From: Trifolium pratense
Taxonomy: Eukaryota; Streptophyta; Magnoliopsida; Fabales; Fabaceae
DNA length: 64,000 nucleotides
Assembly (NCBI RefSeq): GCF_020283565.1
Contig: NC_060060.1
Location: forward strand, 5,828,001-5,892,000
Reading direction: 5' to 3'
The notes beneath the pieces were generated by a model that saw only the letters and a program-made list of their open reading frames with translations, ran no database searches and was not told the origin of the DNA. The position numbers and the translations under genes are program-made. Positions 18,884 through 30,600 of this stretch are shown piece by piece; within the stretch, counting starts at the first letter, position 1; each line of letters starts with the position of its first letter.

Positions 18884-19435
18884 CCCTTAAATAATTTGTT
18901 GGTTTCACATAGGTCCCTTAATAATTAAATGTTTCTCTTTTGTCACTTAAAGATACCTTTGTATGCTACTGGGTCCCTTGTGTTAATTTTTTATTTTATT
19001 TTTTGCAAGTAAATGTAAATTTGGTTTCGTATTATCATTTATCTAGTTTATAATAGGTTTCATATTGATCTCTTAGTCTTATCTAGTTTAATATGAAACC
19101 GAAGTTAACGTTTTCTAAACAATATTAATAGAGGGGACCAATATGACAAACATAGCTACATTTAAGGGGCCAAAGATGAATGTTTAATCATTAAGAGACC
19201 AATGCGAAACCAAAACGTATTTTGAGGGACCAAAATACTAATTAAGTGTATCAAAATTTAAGATTTTAACACATAAAATATAAAACTATATTATAAAAAT
19301 AAATAAAATTCAACAACATTTTTAAATGGGTTGAGTTCGTATGTTCATAGGTTTTAAATCATAAACTCGTTCTAATCAATAGACTACTTAAAAAAAATCA
19401 AACTCTAAATTTATATTTAATTTTCAAAATTGTAA

Positions 19436-20159
19436 GGTACCGTTTGGCCCGGCTTAATTCAGACTTTTTTGCTCTTAAAAGGAGAAGTCGGGCCAAACGG
19501 TTTTTTTAAAAGTACTTGATAAAAAAAGTTGCTTACTTTTTATGTGTAAAAATCACATATAAGGAACTTTTGGCAAAGTTAATATTTGTAGCTTTTCTTT
19601 GCAAAACACAGCTTTTCAGCTAATCCCTATTCGATTCCCACCTAACGTGATTTATTATGTTATATATATTCATTCATCTCAAGATCTCATCATGTAATAT
19701 TGCGTCAACAATTTTCTTTATTCATATGTTCTGTTAATTTTTTTTTGTTGATGAAAACTGTTTTCGAGATGAAAACTATATGTTCTATTATTTTTATTTT
19801 TATTTTTGATTGTTCTATTAATTTTCACCACGTCTATATGTAGTGTTTTTCTGCCTTTATCAATTAATTAAAATAAAATATAGTTCCTCTACCAAAAAAT
19901 AAAATAATATACGTTTTGTTAACATTGGTTTATTATATTTCAAAAATAAATTATTAAATTTATTTATTCATAGTGATTTTTAATATATTATCATAACTTT
20001 TATGAAATATTTTATCAAACAAATTTTAAATTAGAATTTATTTTAAGTTTTTTAAAAATGAAATCACCAAACAACTTTAACTTTATTTTTAAGTACTTAT
20101 TTTTAACTTTGTTTTAGAAGTAACTTTTAGACAGTAAAAAAGTCGGGTCAAACGGTACC
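19436..20159. mobile_element. PIF/Harbinger-type MITE (724 bp, TAA duplication)
   Basis: Terminal inverted repeats GGTACCGTTTGGCCCGGCTT at the left and, reverse-complemented from the right, GGTACCGTTTGACCCGACTT. TAA flanks at 19433-19435 and 20160-20162, the 3-bp duplication of this superfamily. A second internal copy of the terminal word (GGGCCAAACGG at about 19491) is inverted near the left end. No transposase frame. Confidence 0.75.
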
Positions 20160-20162
20160 TAA

Positions 20163-23100
20163 ATATGAGTATCTTCTTATACGCCAAATAGTTTTCAAAA
20201 AAGTTAAAGATAAACCTTGTGTTTAGTAAAAGATAAGATAAATATATAGATAAAGTGAGTGCGCGTTATTTTATTACTTTATCTATAATATGTAATAAGC
20301 CAGACTTATTTCCCTTTCTCTCTCCTCTCCTCATTCAACCTCATTCCTCACATTTAATGTTTCTTTTGCAAAATTTATTTAGTATTACTATAAGTGGACG
20401 AACATGTTAATTGATTCAACATTTAATAGTGGATTTGTCCAATTACTCATTCCCCTATTCAATTTTGTCCATATCATGTTATCGTTTACTGTTATTAAGG
20501 ATCGCATCAATTTTGACTAATAATATTAATGATAGTTTTGTTATATATGGTAATCTATAATATGAATAAAGTCAAGGTTATTTGTCTTTCTCTCTCATCT
20601 TCTCATTCATTTTCAATCCTCATAATAATTAAATTAATATTTTTAAAAACAATTCATATTTGATTAAAAATTCCCTTATTTTGAAATTAATATATTATTT
20701 TCGTGCAAGTTTTTTTATAAAAGTTCTTTTTTTTTCAAATATAAATTAAAATAATAATAGATTTTAAAATATTTTATAATAAATTTCGAAATTATTATTA
20801 TTGTTGTTATTATTTTATTGGAAGGAATTATTATTAATTTTTATATTCTACTATTTTTATTATTATTTTATATTTTATAATGAAATGGAATACATATGCC
20901 TTTCATTAATAGTGAATTAATGTGTGTAAAAGTCAAATAATTGTTATCATTAAAAAAAATCGTTATTTTTTAAAATTAGAAAAGGAATCAATATATTTGT
21001 TTTTAATGAGTTTAATTGCACATGCCCATTTTTTTTCTCTATAAATATGATCTTTGTGTGAGCATTTCATCTCATTCATTTTCTAACTCTTTTCTCTTTC
21101 TAACTCATATTTGTTGTGTTTACTTTTATTTTCTTCTTTCTTATATTTTTTTAATCTTTTGATGATTTTTTCTTCATCTATTTTTTCAGGAATATCAAGA
21201 ACATCTTGGGATGAGTCACAAAATTGAAAACAATAATGGCATACTGTTAATCTAGATTTTTTGTAGAAAAATATTTCTTATGTAGATGTTAGTGGGAAAA
21301 GTGGTTATGAGAAGATGAACAATAAAGTTTTTTGATTGATAATATATTGTTTACTGCACTCTAAACTAACCATTTTGTTGCTAAATATTAATTAATAAAA
21401 TAATTTATGTAGTATGTATTTTTCTTTTTTTTAAAAATAGAATAAAATAATATATACAGTTCTATTTACTAATTTATAATAAAATAAAACAGGCTTTGTG
21501 CTAATGTTGAGTGTTTTTTCATTTTAATACAATATGTTCCTCGGTTTGAAATTGAGGTGATGTATATAACGAGAAATAAAATTGGTAACAAAAAATTGAG
21601 ATGATTTAGCAAATTATTAATGTGAAGAATTATATACGACATAAAAAAAATATATTATGCTATATATAGTAATATAAATATGATATTGTAGGTGATCATA
21701 TATAATTGAAAAAAAAAAGAATTGAATATCATAAACATATTAAATTGGAAAATAGATGACAACGAATTAAATTAGAATCTATTATTATATTATTTGGGAC
21801 CATTTTTTCAAAGAAATTTGTACACATGACATTTGTAAAAATGTAAAATGCCAAACTTATTTGTCTTTCTCTCTCCTCTTCTCATTCAATCTCATTCCTC
21901 ATGCACTTGGCATTTATTGTAATTAATAAAATTAATGACAAAAAAAAATCTGTCCAAGGCACATAAAAATGTGATTGATGAAAGTTAATTTTCTGGTCAT
22001 AAAGTCGTGGCAATGCACTAATATGTTTTACGTAAATCATCAACTCATTACATCTAAATGCATTAATATTCTTTCCTTTTTTTTCCTTCATAATATGATG
22101 TTGACTATCAAAAAATCTCTACGTAAAATTGAAAAACTAAGAAACAAAAGTATATAACTAAATAATTTTTTAGAAAATATTACTTCTATTGTATTACTTT
22201 TAAATTTTTTAGAAAAATATAACTAAGAGGCATTGTTACAGTTTTTTTTTATTTAAAAAAAATCATCTTTTTTAGAAAATTAATCACTTTTAAAAATATT
22301 ACTTCTATTGTATTACTCACATATTTATTCTTCATATTACTTCCTGATATATTGTCCAGCTCCGTTAATAATATTTATTGGCTTGACCATAAAAGACATG
22401 ATAATTCAAATAGTTATCGTATTTAGAATTTAGAAATAATAATATAGGGAATACGAATTATTATTTTTTGATAAATAGGCTACGAAATTTTAGTGGTACA
22501 TCTATTCCTTTTAATTGCTTCAAAAAAAGCTATTCCTTTTAATAGTCAATCGGTAGCAATGCACTATTGAGTTATGGAAGCAAGTTTTTATATGGATGGG
22601 TGTTGAAGCATCCCTTCAGGTAGGAGGTAGGCAACACTTTACGTTATTTGGCAACAAATTATCCAGCCCATTAGCGTATTGATAGCAGGTCTTAAAATGT
22701 TGTATGTATTTAATATGCTTTTTATTGTTCTTTTCTTTTCTCTTTTGATAAGGTTGTGGTGAATTGGTAGGGACAAATGCATGTTTTATGAGAAGATTTT
22801 TCTATTGTATTCTTTAATTACCTTCATTTATGTTTTTCTATTGTGTAGGAAAGTATTACTGAACATTTTGTTTTTGTTAGTTTAAACTTCACTCAAAACT
22901 TCATTGTAGAATGAAAAGGCTTTTATACCATAGTAATGAGTAATAAATAATGTTATTATTGGCTAAAAATTATTGCGTTATATTTATGGATATAATCATG
23001 TTGTACACTTCACTACAATTCTAATTTTTTTCCCCATACCATAGCGTATAATTCACTTTCAGATTTTTTTCTCGTGATTGTTTTGCACTTCAAGATTTGG

Positions 23101-24128
23101 TGATGCAAAAATCCTTGAGGTGATTAGTACAATCTATATAGACAACTGAGTTATTTGAAACGTTGATGTGAAATGTGGATAGAGTATCTCAATAGTCCTC
23201 TTTTTTTTCTTTATTTTTCTTAAGACAGTTACCCAATAATCTCATATAATTTGTTTCTCTTGAACTATTTGTATAAAAATTATGTTCAAGAGATATCATA
23301 TCTGTGGAGGTTGACCATCTCCTTCCACCTTTCTACCTCCTTCAAGAATACAAGTGTAATACAAGTGTAAGAGGAGGGATGAAATTAATAAAATATAATA
23401 AATTAAAAAAACAAGAGAAAAAGTATTAGAGAAATAGGCACAAATTAGTAAAGGAGAAAGTGGGACAAAATTGATTGAAAGAGAGGATCTAAGTTCATAT
23501 TTGCGATAGAGCTTGACTTTATAACCAAAATGAATAAGATTTAAATCCTTCAAAGACAATTGTAAAATTATTATTATTAACACTATTAACAATACTAATT
23601 TTTTCTTTTGTAATTAAAAAATACACTCTTCTCTTGTGCATTTAACAATTAATTCTCACTTAGTTAAAAACCAAACAATTAATTATCATATTAAATTATT
23701 TTTTGGTTTATAATTAAGGTATGTTTTAATTAGAATATGTCTGAAAATTCTAAAAAAACAAAGTATGTAATTTAAATTCAAGGAAGATCGATGTTGATAA
23801 TTAGTGTATTAATATTCTTCTCTCCTACCACATGGCATGCTTGCAATAATCCTCTTTTCTCCTTGATTTGATATTTAGTCTATTAATATTCACAGTTATT
23901 ACATGTTGACCGACCTAGAATTCCACCATATCTCAATTTCTTAATTTATGCTATCAGTAAAAAACGATTTATTGATTGCATATTTTTAAATTTTAAATTG
24001 GTAAACATTTATGTCAATTATAAATCACATTTATGTCAATTTTTTTTGTTAATTATAAATCACATTGATGCACAATGAAAATTGTATCACATGTAACTGT
24101 AAAAAAAATTGATTCGATGCCTTCTCAT
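20163..24128. other. AT-rich intergenic with dispersed repeats, no gene seen
   Basis: Three related copies of a pyrimidine-rich stretch (CTTATTTGTCTTTCTCTCTC and following TCATTC words) lie near 20306, 20578 and 21858. A promoter-like TATA (CTCTATAAATATG, about 21038-21050) followed by a pyrimidine-rich leader is near the second. No ORF with a recognisable domain was found. Confidence 0.5.
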
Positions 24129-24130
24129 CA

Positions 24131-24131
<1 letters not shown>

Positions 24132-24208
<77 letters not shown>
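24132..24208. repeat. (TA)n then (CA)n microsatellite
   Basis: An uninterrupted TA run of over 50 bases passes into a CA run of over 20 bases. The 64-aa ORF across it, with its isoleucine-tyrosine run, is an artefact. Confidence 0.9.
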
Positions 24209-24209
<1 letters not shown>

Positions 24210-25250
24210 TACATATATTAATTACCTGAGTGCAGTTCCCCATTGCAAAGGTCCAATATCCATGGATTTATTTTTGTAGGAGTTATAGGATTATCTGTGT
24301 GATTTAGTTTCTTTTTTACGATTATGTAATGTAGTTTATTATAGGATTATTTATGTAATGTAGTTTTTTTTTCTTCTTCCAATTATGTAAAGTTTATGGA
24401 TATATATAATTGATAATTTTATATGGTGGCAGAGAATTATGAAAGTGGTGCGATGCATTTGCGATTTTTGGATCCGTAAAATTTGGCAATTAGAAATCAC
24501 ATTCATTCTTTCTATACACTTCTTTTTTCGCAAAATTGGTGCTGATTGATATTAATTAATTGATTCACTCATCAATACATTTTTTTTACTGCAATTAAAA
24601 TCATATATGGCAAGAATTCAAAGAATTCTAATTCTAATAAATGTTTACTAGCTCATTTTTTTTCAGCAAATAAAATAATGAAATTGAAATATATTAATAT
24701 ATTTGGGCGTAAATTAGCCACGCGTTTTGTTTAATTAAAATCGAAATATCAATCTATATAATTATAGCAAATTCGAATTAAAAGTATGAATAAAAGAATA
24801 TCCTCTAAAAATAATTTTGTATTAATCTTTGGCATAAAATAAAAAAACTAATTAAAAGAAGTATTTATCTAAATGATTTTTTTTATATTTTAAGGAAAAA
24901 GATTTTAATTTTTATATTTTAAATAAAAGGTTTTTAATAATTTTTATTTTTTAAAAACTATAGGTACATTAAAACGAAATAAACTTTTTTAAAATGAAAT
25001 ATTTTTTATAAATAATTATAGCTAAACTAATTTCTTTTTATGAATACATTAAAAAAAATTGACTGTAGTATATATATTTATTGACTGTAGTATATTTAAA
25101 ATAGTTGGAAAATATATGGTAATGCAATATATTTTTGGAAATGTCAAATATTGGATGAACCCCATAAATTAATTAAGGCATTTTCAAAAATTAAGGGATT
25201 AGTAAAAGCTTGTGGTGGTAAACAATTTCTCTACCATAAATTCATATTAC
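24210..25250. other. AT-rich intergenic, no gene seen
   Basis: No supported ORF, RNA gene or terminal repeat pair. Confidence 0.5.
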
Positions 25251-25289
25251 ATTTTTTCATCGATGGTTGAGATGTAGAAAACCCTGCAT

Positions 25290-26349
25290 TTATACTTTTT
25301 TTCTTTGCTCGGGGGCTTTATTTTAACACGTTTATACGGGATTTTATACTTTTACTCATATATTCATATATTGACCTATTTTTTTGTATTTTTTATGGGG
25401 CCTGGGTTCATTTTTTTTTGTTGTTATTTATATATAACTTTTTTTTTGTTGATTTATATGAAGACTATATATTTATATTCATATATTAAGACGAGAATCT
25501 ATCTTTATTCTATAATTTATGTGAGACTTTTGTATTTATAATTTATATGGGCATATATTTTTGCACATGTATTATTTTGGGGCTATACTTACATGGCGGT
25601 TGAACTCTGAATTATCAGAGAATTCTTCCATGAGAACAAGAGGGTTAATACCAAAAAAATATATTACTATAAGGACTATATTTGTATTCATATATTAACA
25701 CAAAGACAATTTTTTTTTAATTTATACGACGTTCTATATTTTTTTATTTTGAGGATATTGATGTGAAAATTAACTAATATAAGATATATTCAGATAACCT
25801 TTTTAGGGTATTTTTGTTTCATATTTATTTTCATATGGATATTATGACATTAATTTAACTTTTTTTGTTTGTTTGGGGGACTCTTTTTTTTTTTTAAAGT
25901 TTACACACAAGTCTATATTTTTTTTTTGTCTTAGTTGAAGTGATAATCCACTGAAATTAAACTCACGTATAATTGTGAGATCCCGGATTCGAACCTGGAT
26001 CACGACGTCCAGCGTAACAATTTCGGCATTTTGTCAGTTGAGCTAGGACTTATGGGACCAGCAGTCTATATTTTTATGTATAAGAGAAATGATTTATTTT
26101 TTTGTAATTTATATGAGGCCTCCTTTTTTTTTTTGTGATTTACACAGGAACTATATTTATATATTAATACAGGATCATATTTTATTTAACTTTTGACAAA
26201 TACGGGATCCTTCTTTCTTTTTTTTTTTTTTTTTAAGTTATAACTTTTCATTTTTCATTCTTTTTATTTGAGAATTATGAAAATTTTAATATTAAAATGT
26301 TAAATTTTTGTCTCATTTTACCCGTGCTTGGCACGGGTCCGGATACTAG
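25290..26349 (+). mobile_element. Helitron 3' end with repetitive AT-rich interior
   Basis: The 3' signature is clear: an 8-bp perfect hairpin (ACCCGTGC, loop TTG, GCACGGGT; 26321-26339), seven bases, then CTAG at 26346-26349 followed by T. The upstream interior repeats words such as ATTCATATATTAA, TTTATATG and GGGGC. I did not find a convincing 5' TC end, so the left boundary is only a guess; a SINE lies inside. Confidence 0.55.
25920..26060 (-). mobile_element. tRNA-like SINE
   Basis: On the minus strand GTCCTAGCTCAACTGACAAA (box A-like) is followed about 40 bases later by GGTTCGAATCCGGG (box B) and ends in an A-rich tail (the poly(T) at about 25915-25927 on the plus strand). A related copy is at 55113-55258. 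Confidence 0.65.
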
Positions 26350-26689
26350 TATAAGTTATGCTTGAGATAAAAAATTATGACATGGTTTAATGAAGAGGTA
26401 ATGCGGTCGTTGACGAGAAGACTATGAGAGTAGGTTATATAATGCAAGAAAATTTTGAATGGAAAACACAAGAGATAGTAACAAAATTAAATTACACAAT
26501 TAGGTGCCACGTCATTCGTGAGGTTATTCATAATGATAGTTTTTACGATATTAAGCATTCTTCTTTAATAAGTAAAAGACAAAAAGTCCAGCTTTTATCC
26601 AATCTCTCACCTCTCATTTTATATAGTTCCACAAAAAACTACTTTAAAATCAAATAGAATACAATAAAAATTAGGTAAATTATAATATG

Positions 26690-27070
26690 AACCAATTCAT
26701 CAAGTGGTCTATGGTAGTGCTTATAAAAAAAAAAATGGTCTATGGTAGACCAGTCATGAATAACATTATAAATAATACGAATTTTACAAAATTCACTGTT
26801 GGATTGAAAGTTTATATCATATAGATCATCCATAGAAAAATTAAAAATCATTTGATATGTTATTGAGACACATCAAAATTAACGGTTTATTAAATAACGT
26901 AAATCTTGATGGATCTCAATAACATATCAAATGATTTTCAAAAAATTTTAAAAAATTTATGGATGATTTATACGATATAAACTTTCAATCCAACAGTTAA
27001 TTTCGTAAAATTCATATTCGGTAGATCACTTTCCAGAGTGGACCACTTGTGAAGGTGGTCCACGTGGTCC
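26690..27070. mobile_element. Foldback (hairpin) MITE about 380 bp
   Basis: Two long arms are inverted copies: the left contains ACTGTTGGATTGAAAGTTTA and ATCATTTGATATGTTATTGA; the right contains their reverse complements with few differences. The outer ends carry GTGGTCTATGGTAG and GTGGTCCACCGTAG words. A transcript through it would form a hairpin of over 100 bp. Confidence 0.65.
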
Positions 27071-27084
27071 ACCGTAGCATTGAT

Positions 27085-27285
27085 GCTTTCTCTCTAGGCC
27101 TCCCATGTATATTTTATATCCCAAAATATTCAAATTTTACCCTTGCTAAAAACTTCGGTTCGCAGAAACCGAAGTTTTTTCTAGTTCAAATTCAGGAAAA
27201 ATTCGGTTAATAGAAACTATTTTTTTTCAAGACAAAAAAAATTCAGTTCGTAGCAACCGAAGTTTTTATTGAAGGGCAAAAATGT
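27085..27285. repeat. Shared promoter-proximal repeat, copy A
   Basis: Contains the short hairpin AACTTCGGTTCGCAGAAACC-GAAGTT and then TTTTTTCTAGTT, GGAAAAATTCGGTTAA and GAAGTTTTTATTGAAG. The same word order occurs at 55585-55760, in front of the uL3m gene. Here it sits about 400 bp before the ATG of the beta-barrel gene. Confidence 0.6.
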
Positions 27286-27658
27286 AAATTCCAAGGAGAA
27301 AAAAGAACCATAGAAGTTCTAAAGAGAAGACATCCGTGGCATTAGCCCAAAAATTATGCTCGTATTTTTTCTGCAAATCAAACGTACTTTTAATAAAATC
27401 GGGTCTAAACAAAATAATAAACAAGAGGTGTAGGCAGCAAAGTAGCCAGTTCAAGAAAAAGCCCAGCCCAACTCAAATTTAGAAAGCTTGCAGGAAGGGT
27501 ATTTCCGTAAAAACAGATCCATGTTGAAACTTTCGCGAAGTGTACGAAATTGGCGCCACCGTCACCGATTCATATAGAAGAAACCTTCAAATTCAGTTTT
27601 CATTTCAACTTTCAATTTCATTTCATTTCAATTTCTGAAAAATTCGAAACCTAAATCG

Positions 27659-30600
27659 ATGACGATATGGAAGTGGTTTTGGAATGAGGAGGTAGCACCA
27701 CCGCCGGTGGTTCTAGTTCCGCCGCTGTTCGATTTCCCTCCGATAGCCGCCCGTAACAGAATGCTTGAATCTTCATACGACGTCGTTTTCGGAAAACTCG
27801 CGTTGAGGTGTCTCTTCAATGATTACTTTCAAGAACCGAAGCATTTCGTTACAAGAATCATGCTCAAACCAATCGATGATCCTCACGTCGATCTCATCGC
27901 AACAGTATCTTCATTGTTCATTCATATTCTATTACTGAATCTTACATCACATGAATATGATTTTAGTCTCTGAAATTAGTTTATTGTCATTTTATGAATT
28001 GATTTTTGCTTAATTTTTTTTTAGGTTTCAGGTCCTCTTGATCAAAAGCCTGAAGAAAACATCACCGGAAATGCATCGTTTCGCTGGCAAAGGTATACTA
28101 TACTCGTCTTATATCGGTGTATGTTTGGTTATGCGGTTAGAAAAATTTATTTTTAGTGAATTGATTATAGGAAAAATTGAGTGGAAGATAAAGTGATCTA
28201 TGTTTGTTTACATTCATGTAAAAGTGAGTAGAACAATAAATTTGAGTTTATAAATCAATTCTAGAATTAGAAGGTACAATAGTTTTATGCGGTTGTCTAA
28301 TTAGAACTCATTATATTGGCTGGCATATAAGCCCACTTAGAGACCACATTTTAAAAATAATTGTGAAAGTAAGATTTTCATATAGGGTGTCAAACTAGTT
28401 TAGTGCATGTCCCATTTTCTCTAAAAGTAAGTAGATGACATATAGGGTGCATTCAAGTTAAATTTTTAATAACGCCCTGGTTCGATAAGCAATAGTATTT
28501 TTATTTTTTTTTGGTTTACAACAGAGCAGAGATCGAACGTTGGATCTCTTGCATACTACCCAAATCCCTCACCACTAGACCAGACCTAGTATTAACGAAC
28601 ATAGAAGCCATTTATTAATGTAACCGCCATAAAAAAACACTTATTTGATAAACACTTATATTATATAAGAGCTTATGTATTAGTTGCTTACTATAAGCTA
28701 TCTTTGGAGCATATGAAAATAACGTCATAATCTATTTTGTAAGCTCTTCCTTATACTTATGTATCTGCTTCTGTCATAAGATTCCAAACGTTCTACTCTC
28801 CTAACTGAACACTGATTCAGAAGTTATTTTGGCAATTTTTAAAATAAATTGAAAACAACTTGTAAACATGTCAATTATATCCAAACAATAATACTACAAG
28901 TGTTTATGTCACGAGATAAGTCTAATTAAGCTCTTCCAATCACTCTCTCATTCATGGTTATTCAGTGTATGAGACTAATACGGTAATGATGGAATTTAAG
29001 TTTAGGATGAAAATGGGAGTTTACTCAACTTGCTTTTGTGAATATTGATGTTTTATTTAATTTTCTTTTGGTGGGCATGTACTGTGCAGTGATGTAAATG
29101 ATCCTCATACATTTGTGGACCTTTATGTATCGACATCTGATCCGTAAGAAGCTCTGACTTGAATGAGTTGTGATAATACTGTTGATATTTGCTCCCATCA
29201 GTTTGAGTTGAAGTTGTGTGTGGTTTGTTTCCTTAGGGTTTTGCAGATGCGGTCATGTTCTTACTATCCCAGATATGGATTTGGGGCCTTTGGAGTGTTC
29301 CCTTTGCTGTTGAAGAAAAGGTGTGTTTTGTTTGATGATGGTGGAAGATGTGTCTTAGGTTCTTGTAGTTTAGCACTTCATCACAGATAGCAACATTCAC
29401 TGTTGACAAAGTTCGCCAATTATACAGAGAAACCTCCCAAGATTATGGCCTGATGGGACTGAGATATGGTTCTGGAAATCTATCATTTGGAGTCACACTT
29501 AAGCCTTTTTTCAGTAAGTTACCTGTTTGTATGCTAGTGACCTAATGCATTGAACAGATTTAGGTTGCAATCGAATAGGCTTTGGAAAAACACAAGTATG
29601 ATATAGCTTTTCATAGACTTTGTTTCCCCAAAAGCTACTATTTTTTTTTTATAGACTTTCTTTCCCAGAGAAGCACTGAAACCGTTTCTTTCATTTTTTT
29701 AAATTTTCATTTTTTTTACAAAAAACTTGTAATTATTATACAAATTTTAAACAAGATTTTTATTACAAAGGTTTTTTTTTTTCTTTTCTAAACTTAAACT
29801 GGTCTTTATTACACACAGGCAACTAGTTTTATGACGATTGTTGATTTGGTTCATGGCTACTATTAATTGTTTTGTAATTTATTGTTGGAGATATTTGGTG
29901 TTGTAGAAATACCTAAGAGGTATGTCTAAGATGGGCTACTGATTTTTTGTATGTCACATATATCTTATTGTCATTAGTGATAAGTTTGAATAAAAGCTTG
30001 GAATATTACCTTGAACTCTACATTAAATGTCTTCCGTTAAAATGTATGTAATTACTATTATTCTAAGAATAGGAGAAAGAAATGTATACTTCACCTTGCA
30101 CTTTGTCTTTCTGTATTATGGTTTGAGATTATAATTTTCCTTAACAAGATTGCTAAACATTGTTGTGTTGGATTTTTTGAAGTATTGATTTGTGGATTTA
30201 CTTGCAGAAACAATGCTTCTAAACTTATGTTATTGTCATACTTTACAGTGAAAGATGAATTACCAAAAAGTGCATGGCTGGTGAGCAAGATAGGAAGGCT
30301 GACGGCTGGGGTGCAGTATGAGCCACACCGTAAGTACTATGCAGATTTGATTCCTATTGAAATATTTTAACATCTTCAGAAGAACAAATTTAAACCAGTG
30401 CTAGGCTTTTTAAATTAATTTTTATCTTTTGGTTTTTGTGGTGCATGTGTTGAACTTTTCTTATCCTTGATGGTTATATATTTCACATTTGATAGACCGT
30501 GATGGAAAAGTTATATATTTCATTTATCAAAAAATGGACGCTAATGCATCAATCGTTTTTAGCCTCTCTCACTCTCTGTGCACTCACGTCTTCTGGTGTG

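Larger units (their letters stand above)
6397..19257. mobile_element. Outer foldback MITE of a three-level insertion nest
   Basis: The outermost element is a MITE of 382 bp, 6408-6443 plus 18901-19246, split by later insertions. The left terminus CTTAATTGGTATTTGGTCCC pairs with the reverse complement of the right end (CTTAATTAGTATTTTGGTCC), and the inverted similarity continues inward (GGTTTCACATAGGTCCCTTA against GGTTTCGCATTGGTCTCTTA). TGTATCAAAAT flanks it at 6397-6407 and 19247-19257, a 9-11 bp duplication fitting the Mutator superfamily. It contains the LINE fragment and the Tat retrotransposon. Confidence 0.75.

Noticed and set aside
24049..24243. 64-aa ORF with an isoleucine/tyrosine run
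   Set aside because: Microsatellite translation.
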